Shown piece after piece: positions 24,798 through 33,157 of a DNA stretch of 64,000 nt. How positions within the stretch are numbered: position 1 is the first letter of the stretch; each line of letters opens with the position of its first letter. The stretch is from Faucicola sp902506225 (GTDB lineage: Bacteria; Pseudomonadota; Gammaproteobacteria; Pseudomonadales; Moraxellaceae). The stretch lies in assembly GCA_902506225.1 (NCBI GenBank), contig LR733345.1, forward strand, positions 248,001 to 312,000, written 5' to 3'. The position numbers and the translations under genes are program-made. The notes beneath the pieces are model-generated. The model did not search any database. It saw nothing but the letters and a program-made list of their open reading frames with translations, and had not been told where the DNA came from.

Positions 24798-27191
24798 ATG
24801 CCAACGCTCACCAATAATATTGCTGATAGTATCGGTCAATTTTATCTCGGTCAAGACGTGTACCCAGAGCGTACACAAGGTCAAGCAACCCTATATGATG
24901 CAGCTGACTTAACAACCCATGCGGTGATTATCGGGATGACGGGCTCGGGTAAGACGGGTTTGGGGATTAGCTTACTGGAAGAAGCTGCGCTAGATAATAT
25001 TCCGGTAATTGCGATTGACCCCAAAGGTGACTTGGGTAATTTAGCATTGACGTTCCCAAATTTGGCAGCCAGTGATTTTGAGCCGTGGATTGATAGCGGC
25101 ATGGCAAATCAAGCGGGTATGAGTGTGGCAGAGTTTGCCAAGCAAACTGCAGAAAACTGGCAACAAGGGCTTGGCAAAAGTTTTCAAACCCTGGAGCGTG
25201 TGCAAGCACTCAAAGTCGCCAATCGTGTCAGTGTCTATACCCCAGGTAGCGAGAATGGCTTACCGATTGCCCTACTTGGCAATCTCGTGCCGCCGCCCGA
25301 TAGTGTCAAAAATGATGGCGAAGGTTATGCTGAGTATATCGATGCGACAGTGTCGGCACTGTTGGTGCTATTAAAAGTTGATGGGGATAACCTTGCACCC
25401 GAGCATGTGTTTTTGGCACAGCTACTTAAAAACGCCTGGGACAACAACCAAACTTTAACCTTGGTGGATTTGATTACCCAAATCCAAACGCCACCGTTCG
25501 ACAAAATCGGCATCCTGCCGCTGTCACAAGTGTTTGCGGATAAAGACCGTAGCGCACTGGCGATGAAGCTCAACACGCTTTTGGCATCGCCGAGTTTTGC
25601 CAGCTGGCTTAAAGGCATGCCGCTGGATGCTGGCGCACTGTTTTATGATAAAAACGGCAAAGCACAAACCAGTGTGCTCAATATTGCCCATCTATCCGAT
25701 GATGAGCGTTTATTTTTTGTCACCTTGTTGCTCACCAATTTATTGGGCTGGATGCGCCGTCAGCAAGGCACCTCAACCTTGCGGGCAATTTTGTACATGG
25801 ATGAAGTGTTTGGCTATTTACCGCCGATTGGCAATCCATCGACCAAAGTATTGCTATTGACCCTGCTAAAACAAGCGCGTGCATTTGGTTTGGGGATTGT
25901 GTTATCGACCCAAAACCCAGTGGACTTGGACTACAAAGCCTTATCCAATGCGGGTACTTGGTTTATCGGACGGTTGCAGACTGCCCAAGACCGTGAACGG
26001 GTGATGGATGGCTTGCTCTCTGCCAGTGGCAGCAGTGGACTGGACAAAGCGGCGCTCAATGCGTGGTTTGATAAACTCGGTAAACGCCAATTTTTACTGC
26101 ACAATGTGCATGACGCCAGCCCTGTGATTTTTAGCACCCGCTTCACGCTCAACTACTTATCAGGACCGCTTAGCAAACAAGCCATAGCACAGCTCAAAGC
26201 CAATAGCCAAGCGCCTGCTCCTACCGACCCAGCGCAAACGCAAGCCACCGCGCCTGCCATCAATCCATTAGCAAGTACCATGAGTCAGCCGCCGGCCTTG
26301 CCCAAGGATGTGGGCTTGTATTATGCCCCCAAAGACATGGCGGGCGATGGGCAAACCTTCTATGAGCCTACTGCCTTCGCCTATGCGCGGGTATTTTTTA
26401 ATGACAAAAAATCAGGCGCCCAAAGTCAGCAGCAGGTATTATTAACCACAGCATTTGGTGAGCCGCCGTTGGTGGTAGATTGGCATCAAGCGATTTTAAG
26501 TGATTTGACCTTTGAGCAGTTACAATCGGCTCCGCACCAACCTGCTGTGCTCAAACAACTGCCTACCCAAGCACTTGACAAGGCATCATGGAAAATTTGG
26601 GAAAAAGCGGTGAAAGAAGCCATCCGTCAGCAGCAAGTGTTAAATTTGTGGTATGTCGATAGTTTAAAGCTGTATAGCGAAGTGGCAGAGAGCGAAGAAG
26701 CCTTCCGCAATCGGCTCATCGTACCGTTGCATGAGCAGCGTGATATCGCCATTGCCCAGCTGCGTGATAGCTTTGCTAAAAAACAAGACGCGCTAGCCAA
26801 AAAACTGCAAGCCGCCAATGAAAAATACCAACAACAAGCCGCCGAGTCGAGCAAAGGCTGGCTGGATGCAGGGGTCAGTATTGGCTCTGCGGTCTTAGGC
26901 GCGTTTATGGGGCGCAAGGCGTTGTCACAGACCAATATTAATAACGTCAAACGCGCCATGAACTCGGTGGGCGATATCAATGCCACCAAACAAACCGTCG
27001 CAGAGCTTGATGCGATTCGCCTGCAGCTACAGCAGGAGTTAGACAGCATTGGGCAGCAGTTACAAAGCCAAATCGACACCTTGGCAACCACGTATGATGC
27101 CCAGTCAATAGCACTTGATACGGTACAGATTGCCCCAGCAGCGAAGGATATCACGGTGTTGTTGGTCGGCGTGTTGTATCAGCCGCTATAA
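24798..27191 (+). CDS. HerA-like/DUF87-type P-loop ATPase
   Basis: A 797-residue protein with a HerA/FtsK-related ATPase core. Walker A is G46-MTGSGKT53; the PKGDLGNL segment follows near 74; Walker B is ILYMDEVFGYLPP near 332-344; VLSTQNPVDLDYK near 368 resembles sensor/helicase motif III of HerA proteins. After a proline- and glutamine-rich linker (about 455-500) comes a C-terminal region with predicted coiled coils (about 625-690 and 735-775) and a glycine/alanine stretch near 695-710. HerA relatives translocate DNA, often with a NurA nuclease, but no nuclease gene is adjacent. This long stand-alone form is widespread in Proteobacteria and its role is not established. Confidence 0.75.
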   Translation: MPTLTNNIADSIGQFYLGQDVYPERTQGQATLYDAADLTTHAVIIGMTGSGKTGLGISLLEEAALDNIPVIAIDPKGDLGNLALTFPNLAASDFEPWIDSGMANQAGMSVAEFAKQTAENWQQGLGKSFQTLERVQALKVANRVSVYTPGSENGLPIALLGNLVPPPDSVKNDGEGYAEYIDATVSALLVLLKVDGDNLAPEHVFLAQLLKNAWDNNQTLTLVDLITQIQTPPFDKIGILPLSQVFADKDRSALAMKLNTLLASPSFASWLKGMPLDAGALFYDKNGKAQTSVLNIAHLSDDERLFFVTLLLTNLLGWMRRQQGTSTLRAILYMDEVFGYLPPIGNPSTKVLLLTLLKQARAFGLGIVLSTQNPVDLDYKALSNAGTWFIGRLQTAQDRERVMDGLLSASGSSGLDKAALNAWFDKLGKRQFLLHNVHDASPVIFSTRFTLNYLSGPLSKQAIAQLKANSQAPAPTDPAQTQATAPAINPLASTMSQPPALPKDVGLYYAPKDMAGDGQTFYEPTAFAYARVFFNDKKSGAQSQQQVLLTTAFGEPPLVVDWHQAILSDLTFEQLQSAPHQPAVLKQLPTQALDKASWKIWEKAVKEAIRQQQVLNLWYVDSLKLYSEVAESEEAFRNRLIVPLHEQRDIAIAQLRDSFAKKQDALAKKLQAANEKYQQQAAESSKGWLDAGVSIGSAVLGAFMGRKALSQTNINNVKRAMNSVGDINATKQTVAELDAIRLQLQQELDSIGQQLQSQIDTLATTYDAQSIALDTVQIAPAAKDITVLLVGVLYQPL

Positions 27192-27567
27192 ACAGACGCA
27201 ATATAAATCTTTTGGTTCTATCAAATTTCGCGGAATGCGGTATGACCTTAACGTCTGAATACGAACAGCAAGCCCAATATTTTCTTGCCAACATCTATGC
27301 CAGTGGCAATGGCATCGCTGCCGATGCCCATCATACTTAGGATATCTACTTGATGGTTTTTGATAGCTTATTTTTGTTATCAAGCCTTTCTTATTCAGCG
27401 TTTCATTGATGGCTTTTTAACAGCCATTGCTTTATTTTTCACCAACTGCACCAATTATAATGCCTATGCGCCAAATGTAGCCAAAATGAGATACGCTGCG
27501 CCTAGGATGCGTTCACGAATTTGTAGGATGATTGACCTATAATTGCAACACATTAAAAGGAAAAAGC
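27192..27567. other. Intergenic region with a Sel1-like remnant
   Basis: 375 nt between the ATPase and the LOG-family gene. A 32-codon remnant (see 27242-27340) is the only protein-like signal. An ATGGCT/AGCCAT inverted repeat (27409-27427) with T-rich flanks may be a weak terminator. The strong ribosome-binding site AAAAGGAAAAAGC leads the next gene. Confidence 0.45.
27242..27340 (+). pseudogene. Possible Sel1-repeat gene fragment
   Basis: A 32-codon frame reads MTLTSEYEQQAQYFLANIYA followed by SGNGIAADAHHT and a stop. The spacing of A-x-Y-x-L-x-x-x-Y-A-x-G-x-G-I-x-x-D matches one Sel1-like repeat. Flanking frames show no continuation, so it looks like the decayed end of a Sel1-repeat protein, or chance resemblance. 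Confidence 0.35.
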
Positions 27568-28218
27568 ATGACACCCGTAGATATTATTACTAGTAAAGAA
27601 ATGAGCGATATTGCACAAATTGTCAAACTTCATGATATTGATGTTCCCTTAGTCGCTGTGTATTGCGGCTCTCGCAAAGGCAATGACCCTGTCTATGTCC
27701 AATCGGCGCATGAGCTGGGCAAGGCATTGGTTAAAGCGGGGTTAGGTCTGGTGTATGGCGGTGCGGTGATTGGCTGTATGGGCGCGGTTGCTGATGGTGT
27801 GATTGAAAAAAACGGTATTGCCGTGGGCGTGATTCCTGAATTTATGATGGATCGAGAAGTGGCGCATGGTGGGCTGACGCGTCTGCATTTGACCGATACC
27901 ATGCATACCCGTAAAGCCATCATGGCAGAGTACGCCAGTGCCTTTATCACCTTGCCAGGTGGGCTTGGCACGCTTGAGGAAATCATGGAAATTGCCACTT
28001 GGCGACAGCTATATCAACATGAAAAACCGATGATTATTCTCAATATCAATGGTTTTTATGACAAATTGGTTGAACATCTACAGTTTACCGCTGAACAAGG
28101 CTTTATGAAACCAGAAGATTTACAGCGATTAATCGTTTGTAATACTGTCGCCGATGCCATTGAACTACTCAAACCGATTGTTAAGATGCCAGACACGATG
28201 AATGTGAATAAAATCTAA
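27568..28218 (+). CDS. LOG-family protein (TIGR00730, nucleotide 5'-monophosphate phosphoribohydrolase-like)
   Basis: 216 residues from the ATG at 27568, which follows AAAAGGAAAAAGC; a longer reading from 27532 lacks this support. The LOG motif PGGLGTLEE is present around residues 139-147, with the upstream YGGAVIGCMGAVADG nucleotide-binding loop near 73-87. LOG proteins cleave ribose 5-phosphate from cytokinin or purine nucleotides and are often mis-annotated as lysine decarboxylases. The bacterial physiological role is uncertain. Monocistronic, followed by a bidirectional terminator. Confidence 0.85.
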   Translation: MTPVDIITSKEMSDIAQIVKLHDIDVPLVAVYCGSRKGNDPVYVQSAHELGKALVKAGLGLVYGGAVIGCMGAVADGVIEKNGIAVGVIPEFMMDREVAHGGLTRLHLTDTMHTRKAIMAEYASAFITLPGGLGTLEEIMEIATWRQLYQHEKPMIILNINGFYDKLVEHLQFTAEQGFMKPEDLQRLIVCNTVADAIELLKPIVKMPDTMNVNKI

Positions 28219-28231
28219 CCTTGTGAGTAGC

Positions 28232-28262
28232 AAAAAAAAGACCTCAATTAAGGTCTTTTTTT
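28232..28262. terminator. Bidirectional terminator between convergent genes
   Basis: AAAAAAAGACCT and AGGTCTTTTTTT form a stem with loop CAATTA, giving a T-run on both strands. It serves the LOG gene and the convergent oxidase gene. Confidence 0.85.
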
Positions 28263-28285
28263 GTATTTTTTTTTATCAATGTTAT

Positions 28286-29713
28286 CTAGTCGAAAATCTT
28301 ACCACGATTCATAATCCCATTGGGGTCAAACACTTGCTTGATGGCGCGCAAATAATCAATTTCTTCGTCAGGACGGGTGTAATTAAGATACGGCTTTTTG
28401 GTCATCCCCACGCCATGCTCCGCTGAGATAGAGCCGTTGTATTTTTGCACCGTTTCAAACACATACTTGTTGACCACTTGGCATTTTTCAAAAAATTCGT
28501 CTTTGCTAAGGTTTTCTGGTTTTAAAATATTTAAGTGTAAATTACCATCGCCGATATGCCCAAACCAGCACACTTGAAAATCCGGATAGTTTTGGCTAAC
28601 AATGGCATCGATATCCGCGATAAACTCTGGCACGCGGCTGATGAGCACGGAGATGTCATTTTTGTACGGGGTAAATACCGAGATGGTCTCGGAGATATAC
28701 TCGCGCAGTTTCCATAGCTCTTGGGCTTGGTGAATCGATTGGCTCATCACCCCATCAAGCACCCAGCCTTCGCTCATACAGTCTTCAAAAATCTGCATCG
28801 CCATGTCCATAATCGGCTCGTAGGGCGCTTCAAATTCGAGTAGCGCATAAAACGGCGCATCGGTTTCAAACGGTTTTTGTACATGCCCTGTGGCAAGTAA
28901 TTTATCAACTGCGACATGATCAAAAAATTCAAACGCGGTCAAATCCATTTTGCTTTGAAAGGCTGACAAGATTTGCATGATATTGGCAAACTCTGGCACA
29001 CCAAGCACCATGACAGTTAGGTTCTTGGGCTGACGCTCTAGTTTGACTTGCACTTCAGTGACAATGCCTAAGGTACCTTCTGCCCCAATAAACAAATGAC
29101 GCAAGTCATAACCGGTGGCATTTTTTATCATGCCTTTGTTCAAATGCAAAATATCGCCTTTACCTGTCACTACGGTAAGACCTAATATCCAGTTGCGGGT
29201 CATGCCGTATTTGATGACTTTGATACCGCCGGCATTGGTGCCAATATTGCCACCAAGCTGGCTTGAACCGGCTGACGCAAAGTCCACGGGATAGTATAAC
29301 CCTTGACTGTCAGCAAAGTCTTGCAGCGCTTTGGTGACAATACCGGCTTCCACTTCCACCATACGGTCTGCAGGGTAGAAGCCCAATACTTGGTGCATTT
29401 TATCAAGGCTAATTACCACCTCGCCATTGGCGGCAACCGCCCCTGCAGATAGACCGGTACGACCACCGCTTGGGGTGATGACGATGTTAAGCTCATTACA
29501 TAGCTTGACGATGGCTTGCACTTGCTGGGTGGATTTTGGGAAGACAATGGCGCTGGCATTGGGTTCAAAATGCTTGGTCCAATCTTTGCCCCAAAAGCCC
29601 AAACTGTCCGCATCGGTTTTGATTTGGTGTTCGTCAAATCCTTGCTGGCGTAGTTGTTCAATGAGCGTATTGATGGCGGTCTGATTAGCAATCATAGTGT
29701 GGCTTTTACCCAT
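28286..29713 (-). CDS. FAD-linked D-2-hydroxyacid dehydrogenase (probable D-2-hydroxyglutarate dehydrogenase)
   Basis: A 475-residue flavoprotein of the VAO/GlcD family. The FAD domain contains PSGGRTGLSAGAV (about 82-94) and SSQLGGNIGTNAGG (about 150-163); the C-terminal part carries WFGHIGDGNLHLN with the metal-binding His residues and SAEHGVGMTKK. It is divergent from serA. In Pseudomonas the same pairing was shown to couple D-2-hydroxyglutarate dehydrogenase with SerA, which makes D-2-hydroxyglutarate as a by-product that must be recycled. That precedent favours this role over glycolate or D-lactate oxidation. A second ATG at codon 7 is possible; neither has a good ribosome-binding site. 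Confidence 0.75.
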   Translation of the reverse strand: MGKSHTMIANQTAINTLIEQLRQQGFDEHQIKTDADSLGFWGKDWTKHFEPNASAIVFPKSTQQVQAIVKLCNELNIVITPSGGRTGLSAGAVAANGEVVISLDKMHQVLGFYPADRMVEVEAGIVTKALQDFADSQGLYYPVDFASAGSSQLGGNIGTNAGGIKVIKYGMTRNWILGLTVVTGKGDILHLNKGMIKNATGYDLRHLFIGAEGTLGIVTEVQVKLERQPKNLTVMVLGVPEFANIMQILSAFQSKMDLTAFEFFDHVAVDKLLATGHVQKPFETDAPFYALLEFEAPYEPIMDMAMQIFEDCMSEGWVLDGVMSQSIHQAQELWKLREYISETISVFTPYKNDISVLISRVPEFIADIDAIVSQNYPDFQVCWFGHIGDGNLHLNILKPENLSKDEFFEKCQVVNKYVFETVQKYNGSISAEHGVGMTKKPYLNYTRPDEEIDYLRAIKQVFDPNGIMNRGKIFD

Positions 29714-29838
29714 ATGTTTATACAGATTGAAAAGGTTTTTGAGGCTCTATCATAGCATAACTAACGGCATAAATTTTGACAAAAACACTGGCGATTGATG
29801 AAGAATTTTTTACCCATAAGACAAAAAAATCATGCCAT

Positions 29839-29872
29839 CTTGCTGGAATTTCACCACAAAAAACCCAGCAAG
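29839..29872. promoter_or_regulatory. Inverted repeat in the serA divergent promoter region
   Basis: CTTGCTGG (29839-29846) and CCAGCAAG (29865-29872) form a perfect 8-bp inverted repeat with an 18-nt spacer, 44 nt before the serA start. It is a candidate operator for the divergent pair. Confidence 0.4.
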
Positions 29873-29915
29873 TGTGATAGGATAATTGACTAAAAATACT
29901 GACTAGGAGTTTGTT

Positions 29916-31148
29916 ATGGCACAAAATCTATCACTTGAGAAAGACAAAATTCGCTTTTTGATGCTTGAAGGCTTGCATGACAATGCCTTTAAAGTGCTGT
30001 CAGAGGCGGGCTATCACAATGTTGAGAACATCAAAACCGCCTTAGACCCTGAAGAGCTTATCGAAAAAATCAAAGACGCCCATTTTATCGGCATTCGTTC
30101 TCGCACCCATTTGACCCGCGATATTTTAGAAAAAGCCGAAAAACTCATCGCCATTGGCTGTTTTTGTATTGGCACCAACCAAGTGGACTTGGAAGCTGCC
30201 CGTGAGCTGGGTATCCCTGTCTTTAATGCCCCTTATTCTAACACCCGCTCTGTGGCAGAATTGGTAATTGCCGAAATCATCATGCTGATGCGCGGTATTC
30301 CTGAAAAAAACGCAGTGGTACATCGTGGCGGCTGGAACAAATCTGCCAAAGACAGCTATGAAGTGCGCGGCAAAACTTTGGGTATCGTGGGTTATGGCTC
30401 TATTGGCACTCAGTTATCAGTACTCGCTGAAAGCCTTGGGATGAAAGTCATCTATCATGATGTGGTCACCAAATTACCACTGGGCAACGCCACCCAAGTG
30501 GGAAGCCTAGAAGAACTGCTTGGTAAAGCCGATGTGGTCACCTTGCATGTGCCAGATTTGCCAAGTACGCGTAACATGATTACCGCCACGGAATTGGCGG
30601 CCATGAAGCCAGGCGCACATCTTATTAATGCGGCGCGTGGCAAATGTGTGGATATTGATGCGCTGGCAGCAGCCCTACAAAGCGGTCATATCTTGGGCGC
30701 GGCGATTGACGTGTTCCCCAAAGAGCCAAAATCAGCGGGTGAAGAATTTGAATCACCACTGCGCGCGTTTGACAATGTGATTTTGACACCGCATATCGGT
30801 GGCTCAACCCAAGAAGCCCAAGCCAATATCGGTCTTGAAGTGGCAGAAAAATTCGTGCGTTACTCTGATATGGGTGATACCGCAACCTCAGTGAATTTCC
30901 CAAATGTTAGTATGCCGCAAAAAGAAGGCACGCATCGTTTGCTACATATCCACCAAAACGTGCCTGGCGTGTTGTCACAGATTAACAAATCCTTTGCCGA
31001 TGCCAATATCAATATCTTTGCCCAAAGCCTGATGACGGAAGAAGATGTGGGCTATTTGGTGATGGATGTGGGTAGCGGTGATTCTGCGCAAGCGGTTGAT
31101 GCCTTAAAAAACATTCCAGAAACCATTCGCGTGCGGGTGTTGTTTTAA
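29916..31148 (+). CDS. serA: D-3-phosphoglycerate dehydrogenase
   Basis: A 410-residue SerA, first enzyme of serine synthesis, oxidising 3-phosphoglycerate with NAD. The Rossmann loop GIVGYGSIGTQLS is near 157-169; INAARGKCVDIDAL holds the catalytic Arg region and LTPHIGGSTQEAQ the catalytic His. The C-terminal ACT domain (about 335-410) is the serine-binding site for feedback inhibition. Length equals E. coli SerA (410). The ribosome-binding site AGGAG is well placed. Faces the D-2-hydroxyglutarate dehydrogenase gene. Confidence 0.95.
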   Translation: MAQNLSLEKDKIRFLMLEGLHDNAFKVLSEAGYHNVENIKTALDPEELIEKIKDAHFIGIRSRTHLTRDILEKAEKLIAIGCFCIGTNQVDLEAARELGIPVFNAPYSNTRSVAELVIAEIIMLMRGIPEKNAVVHRGGWNKSAKDSYEVRGKTLGIVGYGSIGTQLSVLAESLGMKVIYHDVVTKLPLGNATQVGSLEELLGKADVVTLHVPDLPSTRNMITATELAAMKPGAHLINAARGKCVDIDALAAALQSGHILGAAIDVFPKEPKSAGEEFESPLRAFDNVILTPHIGGSTQEAQANIGLEVAEKFVRYSDMGDTATSVNFPNVSMPQKEGTHRLLHIHQNVPGVLSQINKSFADANINIFAQSLMTEEDVGYLVMDVGSGDSAQAVDALKNIPETIRVRVLF

Positions 31149-31165
31149 TTTTAGATTTGAATGGA

Positions 31166-31194
31166 AAAACCAACTTTGATAAGTTGGTTTTTTA
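31166..31194. terminator. Bidirectional terminator after serA
   Basis: AAAAACCAACTT and AAGTTGGTTTTTT pair around TGAT. It ends 2 nt before the stop codon of the convergent SWIM gene, whose terminator it also is. Confidence 0.85.
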
Positions 31195-31195
31195 T

Positions 31196-33073
31196 TTACC
31201 AGTTGATTTTACTAAGCTCATCAAGTAAAGCAGGTTTCTTAGGTTTACTGCTAAAACGCAGTTGCCAGGCTTCTACCAATTGTTTAAATGGCATCTTATC
31301 GTCTGGCAGTAAAGCAATAATGGTTTGGATATAGCGCGCAAGCTCGGCATACTCTGAGCGACTGGCGACTTTTTCAATGCGGTTTTTTAATTGACCAATG
31401 AAAGTTTTAATCAACCAGTCTTTATCTGCATCCATCAATATATCATGGTAATCAAACAATAATTTATCAATGGGATATTTTTTAGTAAGCGCAATTAAAG
31501 CGGTTTGTTCATTTTCTATGGCGTAAAAAGCTGCCAGTTGAGTAATGCTAGCATCACCACGACGCCATAAGTCATCTGTTGCTGGTAAGTCACGAATTAG
31601 TTTTGCTTGCGCTTGTTTTTTTGCCAACTCCCACTCATCTAGGCTAAATGTGGCTTTCCATGCCAAAAAGCTATGTTTATCAAAGTTACCATATCTAAAG
31701 GCACTTTCAAAATGGTGCTTGCGATAAATGGCCGTTGTATCGATATCGGTAGGGTATTGTTGCGCAATTGCTAGTAGTTGTTCCTCCCAATAATGGATAA
31801 TGCCTGGATAGTTTTGCTGTTTAGCCAGTGCAATCCCTTCATTGATTAACGTAATGGCTTGTGTTACTTGGCCATGCTCTAAACACTCTTTAACAAATAA
31901 CAGGCGAATATCTTTAAACCCTTTAAAATTATTTAGGGTATAGTAATATTCTTGTTTTTTATTTAAATACTTTAATAATCCAAGCTTTAACGCCACCAGT
32001 CTTGGTACGCTATATTCGGCACCATTGCGTTTGGTTTGGCGATTAATTCCTTTTTCTAGCCATGTCAAGGCCGTATCATACTTGTGTTGAACAATCAAAA
32101 AGTCGAACCACAAGCGCTGTAACATTAGAAAATTGTCTGTGGCATGTTGAGCCCAATCTTCAAAAAAAGTTTCTAGATTGGTAAAGGTATGAGCCGTTAT
32201 CTGGTGGTGTTCAGGCAATTGATAGTGCGTAAAATGCTGTTCTAAGCCCATATAACCATAATCATTATGGTTAAACAAAAGTTTACCAAATAGTTGTAAA
32301 GCTGGATATAATAACTCAGCAATATCTGACTCATCGACAACTTCACCCACACTATCAATAATTTGATTCACCCAGTAAATACAAGCCTCAAGTTGAAATT
32401 TTGGCGCATAAACAAATTTTTCTAGTAATTGAGTAAAAGGTTGGGTCTTTTCATTCCAATCATATTCATAATAGTATTCGTAATAACTGTCTTCATCAAA
32501 GTCATCTAAATCTAAAATACTATCAATACGCTGATAAATGGTTTTTAAGATTTCTTGGTCACTGATAACGCTGTCATTGCTATCTGGTGAATTTTCTGCG
32601 CTACAAAAGAAGGTGTTAGGTTGATTAGACAATTGACTCACCCAAAAAATCCAATCTTGCGCTATTTCTGGCTGTTGATTGACGAGCGTGAGAATAAATT
32701 CACGCAACTGTTCGGCATTAAATTGTTGTAATTGTTGAACCAGCGGTTCAGAGGTATCGTGAATGGTGATAGTTTTTAGGTTAAATTTATCGGGAGATAA
32801 AGTGCGAAGTTGGTATAGCGCGGCAACCATATGCTTACAATCATCATCATAGTCGCAATTACAGCGCATAGACTGGATATCGATGTCGCTATTAAGGGTC
32901 ACATTAATAGATAGCTTGACCTTATAATGCGACTGGTAAGAACCTTTGACGTTAACTGACCAACTATGATCGTTTTCTTGAATAAACTTACCCACATAAT
33001 GGTTATCAAAATAATTTTTCCCACGCTGTAAAATGGTGGGTGAAAAGTAGGATTCAAATTGGGATAGTTTCAT
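31196..33073 (-). CDS. SWIM zinc-finger protein
   Basis: A 625-residue protein with one SWIM zinc finger near the N terminus: C71-N-C73-x5-C79-K-H81, the CxCxnCxH pattern. The rest is helical and rich in aromatic and acidic residues, with TPR-like spacing in the second half. SWIM domains are thought to bind DNA or proteins and in bacteria often occur in, or beside, SNF2-family helicases. Here it stands alone; a SNF2 helicase lies at the far end of the window but is not linked. Located between serA and ettA, with ettA upstream on the same strand. Function unknown. Confidence 0.7.
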   Translation of the reverse strand: MKLSQFESYFSPTILQRGKNYFDNHYVGKFIQENDHSWSVNVKGSYQSHYKVKLSINVTLNSDIDIQSMRCNCDYDDDCKHMVAALYQLRTLSPDKFNLKTITIHDTSEPLVQQLQQFNAEQLREFILTLVNQQPEIAQDWIFWVSQLSNQPNTFFCSAENSPDSNDSVISDQEILKTIYQRIDSILDLDDFDEDSYYEYYYEYDWNEKTQPFTQLLEKFVYAPKFQLEACIYWVNQIIDSVGEVVDESDIAELLYPALQLFGKLLFNHNDYGYMGLEQHFTHYQLPEHHQITAHTFTNLETFFEDWAQHATDNFLMLQRLWFDFLIVQHKYDTALTWLEKGINRQTKRNGAEYSVPRLVALKLGLLKYLNKKQEYYYTLNNFKGFKDIRLLFVKECLEHGQVTQAITLINEGIALAKQQNYPGIIHYWEEQLLAIAQQYPTDIDTTAIYRKHHFESAFRYGNFDKHSFLAWKATFSLDEWELAKKQAQAKLIRDLPATDDLWRRGDASITQLAAFYAIENEQTALIALTKKYPIDKLLFDYHDILMDADKDWLIKTFIGQLKNRIEKVASRSEYAELARYIQTIIALLPDDKMPFKQLVEAWQLRFSSKPKKPALLDELSKINW

Positions 33074-33110
33074 GAGATTTTGCCTTTTAAGGCTTAAAAA
33101 TGGCTAGTCA

Positions 33111-33141
33111 ATAAAAATCCCATTGTAAATAAAATGGGATT
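33111..33141 (-). terminator. Terminator after ettA
   Basis: AATCCCATT (33116-33124) pairs with AATGGGATT (33133-33141). Read on the minus strand the hairpin is followed by TTTTTATT. Confidence 0.7.
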
Positions 33142-33157
33142 CTTTACTCAATTAAAA

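Noticed and set aside
27568..28218. Lysine decarboxylase
   Set aside because: The PGGxGTxxE motif and length identify a LOG-family phosphoribohydrolase, not a PLP decarboxylase.
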